Source of the DNA: Sulfuriflexus sp032250955
GTDB lineage: Bacteria > Pseudomonadota > Gammaproteobacteria > AKS1
DNA length: 26,178 nt
Reading direction: 5' to 3'
Assembly (NCBI RefSeq): GCF_032250955.1
Contig: NZ_JAVVES010000038.1
Span: 1 to 26,178, forward strand
Shown here: piece by piece, positions 15,969 through 23,019 of the stretch
Position numbering within the stretch: position 1 is the first letter of the stretch
How the letters are laid out: each line of letters opens with the position of its first letter
Notes under the pieces: model-generated
Database searches by the model: none
What the model was told of the DNA's origin: nothing
The model's input: the letters and a program-made list of their open reading frames with translations, nothing else
Program-made: the position numbers and the translations under genes

Positions 15969-17057
15969 TTATTGTAAAAACCGCATAAAACGGGGAGCTA
16001 TGGCGTGTAAGGGCAGGATTTCATCCACACCGCCATGTTTCACGGCCTCGCCGGGCATCCCCCAGACCACGCTGGTTCTTTCATCCTGGGCGATGGTGCG
16101 CGCCCCGGCATCATGCATTTCCTTCAGGCCGGCGGCACCGTCATCCCCCATGCCGGTGAGGATGATTCCGATGGCATTCGGGCCTACATTTTGTGCCACC
16201 GAGCGAAACATGACATCAACAGCGGGGCGGTGCCGGTTCACGGGCGGGCCATCACTGAGGCGGCATATATAACGGGCGCCACTGCGTTCGATCATCAGGT
16301 GTCTGTTTCCGGGGGCGATATAAACATGCCCGGGCAGGATTTGCTGACCATCACTGGCCTCATAGACGGTCATGGCACAATTATCATGCATACGCCGGGC
16401 AAACGGTGCGCTGAAGGCCTCTGGTATATGCTGGGTAATGACTGTACCGGGGGCATCCGCCGGCATCTGCATGAGCACTTCCTTGATGGCCTCGGTGCCG
16501 CCGGTAGAGGCGCCGATAGCAATTATTTTGTCGGTGGTTTTAAAGTTGGCATGGGCGGTAGGTTTGTCGAGTATCGCATCGGCGCTGTGGCGTTGACTGG
16601 CCTCGGCCTGCGGCCGGCTGTCCCAGCTATAGTTCTGTAATTTGGCGCCGGCGGCCATCTTGACCTTTTCACAAAGCTCGTCGGCATATTCTTTGAGTCC
16701 GTGCGCAATATCCAGCTTCGGTTTTGAGACAAAATCAACGGCACCTATCTCCAGGGCCTGCAGGGTGATATCAGCCCCGTTCTCTGTCAGTGAGGAGACC
16801 ATGACCACCGGCATGGGACGCAGGCGCATCAGGTTACTGAGGAAGGTCAACCCATCCATCCGCGGCATTTCAACGTCCAGCGTCAGGACGTCGGGATTCA
16901 GCTGCTTGATCTTGTTACGCGCAATCAGGGGGTCAGATGCCGTGCCGATGACCTCAAGTGCAGGATCGGCATTGAGTATCTCCGTGAGTACTTCACGTAC
17001 CAACGCAGAATCGTCAATGATCAATGCTTTAATTTTATTACTGCTCATACAATTCAC
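15969..17057 (-). CDS. cheB: Protein-glutamate methylesterase/deamidase CheB
   Basis: A 362-residue response regulator-enzyme. The receiver (about 9-130) has Asp15/Asp16, phospho-acceptor Asp61 in LTLDVEMPRMDG and Lys112 in SKP. A variable linker (about 130-172) joins it to the methylesterase domain, whose catalytic triad is Ser184 (GASTGGTEA), His210 (TQHIPEAFS) and Asp306 (TGMGDDGAAG). When phosphorylated by CheA it removes methyl groups from receptors, giving adaptation against CheR. GTG 17057 has AGG about 7 bases upstream; ATG 17048 (MSSNKIKALIIDDS) would also fit the family and has no own ribosome site. cheD ends 25 bases upstream. Last gene of the main chemotaxis operon. Confidence 0.96.
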   Translation of the reverse strand: MNCMSSNKIKALIIDDSALVREVLTEILNADPALEVIGTASDPLIARNKIKQLNPDVLTLDVEMPRMDGLTFLSNLMRLRPMPVVMVSSLTENGADITLQALEIGAVDFVSKPKLDIAHGLKEYADELCEKVKMAAGAKLQNYSWDSRPQAEASQRHSADAILDKPTAHANFKTTDKIIAIGASTGGTEAIKEVLMQMPADAPGTVITQHIPEAFSAPFARRMHDNCAMTVYEASDGQQILPGHVYIAPGNRHLMIERSGARYICRLSDGPPVNRHRPAVDVMFRSVAQNVGPNAIGIILTGMGDDGAAGLKEMHDAGARTIAQDERTSVVWGMPGEAVKHGGVDEILPLHAIAPRFMRFLQ

Positions 17058-17082
17058 TTGTGCCTGTTGTTATGAACAGGGG

Positions 17083-17733
17083 TCAAAATAGATCGATTTC
17101 GCTTTCGACAGGTTCAATATCCAGTTTCTGCATGTATTCGGTTTCGCGATCGATAATAGTATTATTGTGCAGGGAACGCAGTTTTTTCATTTTCACTTTC
17201 CCGGTAATGGGGTTGTACATGACCTTGCGCGGACAGGTGTCGCCGAGGTCTTCAGCCAGTAATGCCAGTTTCTCGGTAGCGATGTACTCGCGGACGAAGC
17301 TGATATTACGGCTGCCGATATCCGTCATTTGCGCGAGGATCCTGCCACCGCCGAATACCTTGACTTCAAGGTTCTCGCGCATCCCGCCATTGCCCAGAAT
17401 AGTGTTAATCAGGTGCTCCATGGCGAAGTTGCCATAGCGCGTAGCGGCACTGATATTGACATTCTTCCAGGCATCCGAGCTGTTCGCGGTCGTCATCGGC
17501 AACATAAAATGATTCATGCCACCGATGCCAAATACCTTGTCACGAACGCAGGCTGAGACACACGAACCGAGTACCGTCACGATAGCTTCATTCTGTGTGG
17601 TGACATAGTACTCACCAGGCAGGATTTTGGCTGCCGTAATATTATGCATTTTATCCCAGTAGCGGTTGATATGCTCGAATCCGGCGAGGGGCGGTGGAAA
17701 ATCCAGATTATTTTCGGGACGAGTCATGGCCAT
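17083..17733 (-). CDS. cheD: Chemoreceptor glutamine deamidase CheD with EIDLF tail
   Basis: A 216-residue protein. The CheD core (about 35-190) carries the catalytic Cys58 in TVLGSCVSACV, Thr53 before it and His75 in GGMNHFMLP; the Cys-His spacing (17) is that of the family. CheD deamidates receptor glutamines to methylatable glutamates and in some systems regulates or is regulated by CheC/CheY. The N-terminal 34 residues are extra, and the C-terminus past the core (about 190-216) ends VEPVESEIDLF. The same EIDLF ends the MCP-like protein encoded downstream. Its ATG overlaps the cheR stop by one base (TAATG). ATG 17727 is a possible alternative start two codons later. Confidence 0.94.
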   Translation of the reverse strand: MAMTRPENNLDFPPPLAGFEHINRYWDKMHNITAAKILPGEYYVTTQNEAIVTVLGSCVSACVRDKVFGIGGMNHFMLPMTTANSSDAWKNVNISAATRYGNFAMEHLINTILGNGGMRENLEVKVFGGGRILAQMTDIGSRNISFVREYIATEKLALLAEDLGDTCPRKVMYNPITGKVKMKKLRSLHNNTIIDRETEYMQKLDIEPVESEIDLF

Positions 17734-18587
17734 TACTTGATCTTCTGATAGATGGTATTGCCGATTAATTTGAAGCGGTCGCAGACCTTGAACATGGTTT
17801 CAGAATGTCCGAGAAAAAGCCGGGCATCGTCAACCAGCAGATCCGCGTAGCGATCGAATAAAATGCTCTGGGTCGGCTTGTCGAAATAAATGACGACATT
17901 ACGACAGAACATGAAATCGAAAGGCTCCTTGATCGGCCAGGCATTCATCAGGTTAAGACGATTAAAAGTAATCATGTCTCGCAGACACGGATGGACCCGC
18001 ACCAGGTTGTTTTTGTCGCCTTTGCCGCGCAGGAACCAGTTCTTGACCCGCTGTCTGGATAAGCCGGAGACACGTTCGGCATCGTAGATGCCGGATTTTC
18101 CCCTGGCGAGGACGTTTGAATCCAGATCAGTGGCGAGGATCTTGATATCCCAGTCGCTGGTCTCGGGAACAACCTCGCGAATGGCGATAGCCAGGCTGTA
18201 GGGTTCCTCACCGGTTGAGCAGCCAGCCGACCAGATACGCAAACGCCTCGTATGCGCATTCTTTTTCAGCAACTCCGGAAGCAGGGTTTTCTGCAGGTAC
18301 TCAAAGTGATGTGGCTCCCTGAAAAAGGAGGTAAGATTGGTGGTGATTGCATTCGTGAAGTTCAGGAGTTCACTTTCACCGGCCGGGCTGTCAATCAACG
18401 CACAATAGCTGCTGAAATCCTGCATGCTGATCTCGCGCAGACGTCTGGCCAGTCGGCTATAAACCATATCCCGTTTCGCATCGGAAAGGGATATGCCCGT
18501 ATGCTGACTGACCAGTTGTCGTATACGATTGAAATCCCTGTCTGTGAACTGAAATTCACGTTCGCGCTTATGCGCGCTTGCTGACAT
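17733..18587 (-). CDS. cheR: Chemotaxis protein methyltransferase CheR
   Basis: A 284-residue SAM-dependent methyltransferase. The N-terminal helical domain (about 12-85) is followed by ITTNLTSFFREPHHF (81-95), SAM motif IWSAGCSTGEEPYSLA (118-133), acidic motif LATDLDSNVL, and FDFMFCRNVVIYFD, the usual motif order of CheR. ATG 18587 is chosen because GGAG lies 8 bases ahead; upstream in-frame starts lie inside the receptor gene or its ribosome site. It methylates glutamates on the receptor encoded 14 bases upstream, which carries a C-terminal DWEEF peptide of the kind that binds the beta-subdomain of tethered CheR enzymes. Stop overlaps the cheD start. Confidence 0.95.
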   Translation of the reverse strand: MSASAHKREREFQFTDRDFNRIRQLVSQHTGISLSDAKRDMVYSRLARRLREISMQDFSSYCALIDSPAGESELLNFTNAITTNLTSFFREPHHFEYLQKTLLPELLKKNAHTRRLRIWSAGCSTGEEPYSLAIAIREVVPETSDWDIKILATDLDSNVLARGKSGIYDAERVSGLSRQRVKNWFLRGKGDKNNLVRVHPCLRDMITFNRLNLMNAWPIKEPFDFMFCRNVVIYFDKPTQSILFDRYADLLVDDARLFLGHSETMFKVCDRFKLIGNTIYQKIK

Positions 18588-18601
18588 TGACTGTACTCCG
18601 C

Positions 18602-21511
18602 CTAGAACTCCTCCCAATCACTGTCATCAGCCTGGACTGTCGGTGCCGGGCGTCGGGCGGCCACGGCCGGACGACGTCTTGCTACCGGTGCTGCGGGAGC
18701 GGCTGTCCGTGGTGCGCGACGCTCGACAAATTCGTTTTCATTGACACGAAAGAAGGTCATCAAGTCATCAAGTCCACGAGCCTGTTCATCAAGAGATTCA
18801 CTGGCGGCGGCGGCTTCTTCAACCAGGGCAGCATTCTGCTGGGTGACTTCGTCCATTTGCATAATGGCTTTGTTCACCTGCTCGATGCCGGTAGATTGTT
18901 CCTGACTGGCAGCAGCGATTTCGGCGATGATGTCACTGACTTTCTTTACGGCTTCAACAATCTCGCCGAGGGTCCTGCCGGACTCATCCACCAGGCGGCT
19001 ACCTTCGTCGACTTTCTCAACACTGTCGTTAATGAGCGCCTTGATTTCCTTGGCGGCGCCGGCACTGCGTTGTGCAAGGTTACGCACCTCGCTGGCCACC
19101 ACGGCGAAGCCGCGACCCTGTTCACCGGCACGCGCGGCTTCCACGGCAGCATTCAGGGCAAGCAGGTTGGTCTGGAAGGCAATCTCATCGATCACACCAA
19201 TGATGTCGGCAATCTTCTTGCTGGCGGAGTTGATCTCGCTCATGGCCGAGACCGCATTGCCTACCACGGCACCGCCTTTTTCAGCCTTGTCACTGGCGCC
19301 GGCAGCCAACTGGTTGGCCTGACGGGCGTTATCGGCATTCTGTTTCACTGTACTGGTGAGTTCTTCCATGCTGGAAGCAGTTTCTTCCAGGCTCGAGGCC
19401 TGTTCTTCAGTCCGTTGGCTCAAATCAGAGTTACCCTGGGCTATCTCGGTACTGGCACTGGCGATGTTGGTGCCTGACTCGGTGATCTTGCCGACGATGT
19501 TCACCAGGTTATCCACGGTGCTGTTAATTGAATCACGCAATGAGGCAAACACACCCTTGAAGTCACCTTCCATTCGCTGTGTCAGATCACCCTGAGAGAG
19601 GGTTTCCATGACGGCCATACCGCCTTGCAGTGGTTCAACGACAGCATCCATGAGGTTATTGATCCCTTCGCCAAGCCCCTTCATGAAGCCATTGTAGTTT
19701 TCGTGATCGATACGGTTATCCAATTCACCCTGGGTGGCACCATCGATCAGGCTCTGAATCTGGCGTTCAGCGTCCTTTTGTTCCGTAATGTCACTCCACT
19801 GCACCATATTCCCCATGTATTCCCCATTGGGTCCCGTAATCATGGTGGCATTGACGCGGAAGTCGAGGTCACCGACCTTGATCTCGGCAGTCGCCGGCAG
19901 GCGGCCGGGATCCGAGAGCAGGGCACGCTGGTGAGCCGGGTTCTTATGGAAACCGTCGATACAGGTACCAATCAGGTTATCGGCATCCAGGCCTGGCCAT
20001 ACCTGGCGCAGTTCCGTTTGACGGTTACGGAGCATATTCACCACGGCCGGATTGGCATAGGTAATGTTGAGGTCTTCATCACATAGCATCAGGTTCGCTT
20101 CGGCGCCGTCGACCGCAGACTGCAGGCGGGCGACTTCAAGTTCCTTCTGACGCGCCTCGGTTACGTCCGACCACTCATTGGCAGTGCCGATATAGTCACC
20201 CTTTGCATCTATAATGGCCGTTGTATTGATGTTGAAGGTGAGTGGTCCAACCTTGATGTCGGAACTGTAGGGCAGGTTGTTCGGGTCTGCCAACAGACCA
20301 CGCTGGTGAGCCGGGTTCTTGTGAAAAATATCAATGCATGTGCCAACCAGGCTATCAACATTGAAGCCCGGGTACAGGCCTTTCAGGACCGTCTCGTACT
20401 TGCGGAGCAGATTCACGGTTGATTTATTGGCGTAGGTGATTACCAGGTCGCGGTCGATCATCATGATAGCGGTCATGGCATTGTCAACGGTACCTTGCAG
20501 GCGCACGACTTCTGCTTCACGTCTGCGCAGGTCGGTCACATCCGCCCATTCCAGTGAGTTACCTATGTATTCACCCTTGCCATTTATCTGGGCAGTAACG
20601 TTCAGTGAAAAAGTCAGTGAGCCCACCTGAATATCGGTCTGATAAGGCAGGTTGTTCGGGTCGGACAAGAGCTGGCGCTGGTGCGCGGGGTTTTTGTGGA
20701 AACCGTCAATGCAGGAGCCGATGATGTTATCGGCAGAGAAACCAGGATAAACACTACGCATTTCCTCCTCGTTCCTTCTTAGCAGGTTGAGAGTGGCCTT
20801 GTTGGCATAGGTAATGACCAGATCGCGGTCGACCATCATGATCGCGGTCATGGCCCCCTCAATCGCCGACTGCATTCGGGTTAATTCTTCGTTCTCGCGG
20901 ATTACCGCTGCACTTGTGCTAGCCATTTCTGTATCCTCCGATGTTGCATATGCATTCAGCATGGTTGTGGCAACCGTATCCAGTGCGGCTTGCCATGCGT
21001 TGTTTACTTCAGTTGTCCATAGATCACCGGCGAACTCGGCCATGACGTCCAGCAGGGTATCGGCAACGGCGGTGTAATGGTCGGCTTCGGCGCCATAAAC
21101 CTCATGCCGTTCACCCATTTGCTGCAAGACAGGTACAAGCTCATCCGGTTTGCGCAGACTGTTCACCAGCAGGCTTAACGCTACCACCATCTTCTTGCGC
21201 TGTTTTGCCGGTGTGGTGTTTTTGAACAGTGGCTTGACGGCCGGGTAGCGTTTGAATAACTCCTCATAAAAACGCTTTACCAGGTCATCAGCCTGTGGCG
21301 CCAGCGCCGCGAACGATGCCTCCAGTATCTCCACATCAAGACCGAGAGGCGAGACATAGGGCTTGTGCTTCGGTGCCCTGGACGCGGGCTTCCGGGCCGT
21401 CTTTTTCACGACTTTTGGTTTGTCTTGCCCAATAGTTTCGGCTGTCGCATCCTCTTCCTGCATCCAGGCGAGGGGGTCGTAGCCCATTTTGCTTTGTTTT
21501 TTGGTCGCCAT
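18602..21511 (-). CDS. Soluble chemoreceptor: globin - 3x PAS - HAMP - MCP with DWEEF tether
   Basis: A 969-residue protein with no membrane helix. ATG 21511 follows AGGAG by 7 bases. Order: short N-terminal motif DPLAWM (12-17); Lys/Arg/Ala/Pro-rich tail (about 32-51); globin domain (about 58-188); three PAS units of exactly 125 residues (about 212-586); HAMP-like segment (about 620-672); MCP signalling region with hairpin tip AFQTNLLALNAAVEAARAGE (778-797) and methylation-type sequences (EEQASSLEETASSMEELT); basic-Pro linker; C-terminal DWEEF (965-969). The globin resembles Vitreoscilla haemoglobin/flavohaemoglobin and keeps Tyr82 (B10), Phe96 (CD1), Gln104 (E7) and proximal His136 (F8), so haem binding is very likely. 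Each PAS keeps FHKNPAHQ and a Trp two residues before the D(V/I)T motif, as I recall for the haem-binding PAS of Aer2. The position between cheW and cheR is that of aer2/mcpB in P. aeruginosa che2. Predicted role: oxygen or other diatomic-gas sensing by a cytoplasmic array. Ligand and behavioural output are inferred. Confidence 0.93.
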   Translation of the reverse strand: MATKKQSKMGYDPLAWMQEEDATAETIGQDKPKVVKKTARKPASRAPKHKPYVSPLGLDVEILEASFAALAPQADDLVKRFYEELFKRYPAVKPLFKNTTPAKQRKKMVVALSLLVNSLRKPDELVPVLQQMGERHEVYGAEADHYTAVADTLLDVMAEFAGDLWTTEVNNAWQAALDTVATTMLNAYATSEDTEMASTSAAVIRENEELTRMQSAIEGAMTAIMMVDRDLVITYANKATLNLLRRNEEEMRSVYPGFSADNIIGSCIDGFHKNPAHQRQLLSDPNNLPYQTDIQVGSLTFSLNVTAQINGKGEYIGNSLEWADVTDLRRREAEVVRLQGTVDNAMTAIMMIDRDLVITYANKSTVNLLRKYETVLKGLYPGFNVDSLVGTCIDIFHKNPAHQRGLLADPNNLPYSSDIKVGPLTFNINTTAIIDAKGDYIGTANEWSDVTEARQKELEVARLQSAVDGAEANLMLCDEDLNITYANPAVVNMLRNRQTELRQVWPGLDADNLIGTCIDGFHKNPAHQRALLSDPGRLPATAEIKVGDLDFRVNATMITGPNGEYMGNMVQWSDITEQKDAERQIQSLIDGATQGELDNRIDHENYNGFMKGLGEGINNLMDAVVEPLQGGMAVMETLSQGDLTQRMEGDFKGVFASLRDSINSTVDNLVNIVGKITESGTNIASASTEIAQGNSDLSQRTEEQASSLEETASSMEELTSTVKQNADNARQANQLAAGASDKAEKGGAVVGNAVSAMSEINSASKKIADIIGVIDEIAFQTNLLALNAAVEAARAGEQGRGFAVVASEVRNLAQRSAGAAKEIKALINDSVEKVDEGSRLVDESGRTLGEIVEAVKKVSDIIAEIAAASQEQSTGIEQVNKAIMQMDEVTQQNAALVEEAAAASESLDEQARGLDDLMTFFRVNENEFVERRAPRTAAPAAPVARRRPAVAARRPAPTVQADDSDWEEF
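19754..20878 (-). repeat. Three tandem 375-bp repeats encoding PAS units
   Basis: Within the soluble receptor, units beginning R-(M/L)-Q at residues 212, 337 and 462 repeat with a period of exactly 125 residues (375 bp). Each contains (D/E)L(V/N)ITYAN, a (C)ID-(x)-FHKNPAHQR-x-LL-x-DP block and WxD(V/I)T. The DNA is also similar, for example the segments around 19920, 20300 and 20680 that encode FHKNPAHQ. The pattern indicates tandem duplication of one PAS module. Confidence 0.9.
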
Positions 21512-21705
21512 TTTAAGCTCCTGTTTGAATGGCTATCCGTTCCAGACCAGGCCAGAAAGGATTTGGGTGAACAACAAACTGTTTTTTTCTGCGTGCACAG
21601 CTTGTTGAACGGCAACTGGTATTTCATTGTTTTGCGTCGCGGCTACCTCTCGGGCTGCCACGCGGCGGTTCTGCCTGCGCAGGCGCATACGGGGGATTGT
21701 GTCCT
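21512..21705 (-). other. 194-base gap between parA and the soluble receptor gene
   Basis: The other gaps in the STAS-cheB operon run from 0 to 59 bases, so this one is exceptional. It holds a perfect 12-bp palindrome GCCTGCGCAGGC (21673-21684) just after the parA stop and the AGGAG of the receptor gene. No FliA-type or clear sigma-70 promoter is seen. A short - strand ORF starting at 21627 overlaps the receptor gene in another frame and does not look real. The gap may be a leader, an mRNA processing site or an internal promoter. Confidence 0.45.
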
Positions 21706-22458
21706 TCATTTGAGAAAGGTTCTCCCTTTTAGCAGGTCATCGGCAAGGTCAAGGTAATCGCGGGCACCATTACTCGAGCCTTGATACTCGAAAATGGTCT
21801 TGCCGAAACTCGGGCTCTCAGCCAGGGCTACCGTTTCCCGGATGGGGGTAGCAAGTACCTGACCGGGGAAATATTCCATGAGTTTACCGCGCACCTCGTT
21901 GGCCAACTTGCGGCGACCATGAAAGCGCGTCACGACCATCCATTTCTTGGTGGCATGCTTCAGGCGTGTCTCAATGTGTTTGAGGATGTTCAGGAGTCGC
22001 GACAGGCCATGCAGTGAAAGATAATCACCGGCAACCGGAATCAACATCTCTTTCGCTGCCAGCATGGCATTCATTGTCAGCATGCCGGAAGAGGGCGGAC
22101 AATCGATCAGCAGAATATCGTTTTCAGTCATGTCTTTTATTGCATCACTGAGCAGCCAGCCACGGCGTGCACCACCGCTGGCGACCTGCTCGAGTTCGCC
22201 GAGGCGGGTACCGGCAGGCACCAGGTGCAGGTTGTCACGCACTTCGAGGCGCACGTCATCAATGCTGCTTTCACCCATGAGGACCTCATCAATACCGGAC
22301 TGGAGTTGTATTTCGGCACCAAAACTCGCCGTCAGGTGAGCCTGTGGGTCCATATCAATGACTGTGACGGACTTGCCGGCCATGGCCAGCGCGTGCGCGA
22401 GATTCAGGGTGGTTGTGGTCTTGCCAACACCGCCTTTCTGGTTCATCACTGCAATCAT
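21706..22458 (-). CDS. ParA-family ATPase of the chemosensory operon
   Basis: A 250-residue ParA/MinD-type ATPase. It has a deviant Walker A (residues 7-15, QKGGVGKTT, with signature Lys8 and Lys13), ATIDMDPQAHLT-like switch I (VIDMDPQAHLTASFG) and Walker B ILLIDCPPSSG. It lacks the N-terminal DNA-binding domain of plasmid ParA, so it is the small type. ATG 22458 is preferred since GAGG lies 8 bases ahead; ATG 22464 is too close to it. Its place between cheW and a soluble receptor parallels Rhodobacter PpfA (with TlpT) and Vibrio ParC, ParA-like proteins that position chemosensory arrays. No ParB is encoded here, so the partner is probably the receptor N-terminal tail. Chromosome or plasmid partition is unlikely from this context. 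Confidence 0.9.
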   Translation of the reverse strand: MIAVMNQKGGVGKTTTTLNLAHALAMAGKSVTVIDMDPQAHLTASFGAEIQLQSGIDEVLMGESSIDDVRLEVRDNLHLVPAGTRLGELEQVASGGARRGWLLSDAIKDMTENDILLIDCPPSSGMLTMNAMLAAKEMLIPVAGDYLSLHGLSRLLNILKHIETRLKHATKKWMVVTRFHGRRKLANEVRGKLMEYFPGQVLATPIRETVALAESPSFGKTIFEYQGSSNGARDYLDLADDLLKGRTFLK

Positions 22459-22488
22459 GCGCATACCCTCATCAGCATCCGTAAATTA

Positions 22489-23007
22489 TCAGGCCAGCCC
22501 GTCTGTGGCACTGAGTTCAGGGCCGGACAGCAGGTGATCAATGTCGAGAATAATGATCATCTTTTCAGCCACGGTGGCAAGTCCTTTGACGAATTCGATA
22601 TTGACGACACCACCGAAGTCCGGCGCCGGTTTCATTTCCTCGCTGTTGACGTCATAGACGTCAGATACGGCATCAACGACGATACCCATAATGCGGTCGC
22701 GATCTTCACACAAAATCTTGAGGACAATCACCACCGTCATGGGGCCGTATTCGATCTCATCCATCGAGAAGCGTTGCCGCAGATCAATGATCGGAACAAT
22801 GGTGCCGCGCAGATTGATGACACCTTTTATATAAGAAGGGGTATTAGGGATAGGGGTAACTGAATCCCAGCCTTTAATCTCCTGTACGCGGAGGATATCA
22901 ACACCATATTCCTCGCTGGCCAGAATGAAAGTCAGGTACTGCTCGGCATCCGGGTCTGAGTCGGCACCGATGAGTATTCCGTTCTCAATAGCTTGTTGTG
23001 TGCTCAC
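22489..23007 (-). CDS. cheW: Chemotaxis coupling protein CheW
   Basis: A 172-residue single CheW domain (about 20-160). Motifs: QYLTFILASEEYGVDILRVQEI, TPIPNTPSYIKGVINLRGTIVPIIDLR and GIVVDAVSDVYDV, all typical of the adaptor that joins receptors to CheA P5. A GTG start at 23007 follows a strong AAGGAGG at 7 bases. It lies 12 bases after cheA and 30 bases before parA. It is slightly longer than E. coli CheW (167) and has no extra domain. It should couple the soluble receptor and possibly the membrane MCP-like protein to the array. Confidence 0.96.
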   Translation of the reverse strand: MSTQQAIENGILIGADSDPDAEQYLTFILASEEYGVDILRVQEIKGWDSVTPIPNTPSYIKGVINLRGTIVPIIDLRQRFSMDEIEYGPMTVVIVLKILCEDRDRIMGIVVDAVSDVYDVNSEEMKPAPDFGGVVNIEFVKGLATVAEKMIIILDIDHLLSGPELSATDGLA

Positions 23008-23019
23008 GCAGGGTCCTCC

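Noticed and set aside
14664..17106. EIDLF tails read as DNA sliding-clamp binding motifs (QLxLF type)
   Set aside because: The resemblance is only in the last residues, the leading Gln is missing and both proteins are chemotaxis components with no DNA-replication link.
18578..19477. Long + strand ORF of 299 codons opposite the soluble receptor gene
   Set aside because: It runs antisense to the conserved MCP signalling region, has no recognisable domain and is explained by the codon bias of the real gene.
21706..22458. Plasmid or chromosome partition ParA
   Set aside because: No parB, no centromere-like repeats, and the gene lies inside a chemotaxis operon.
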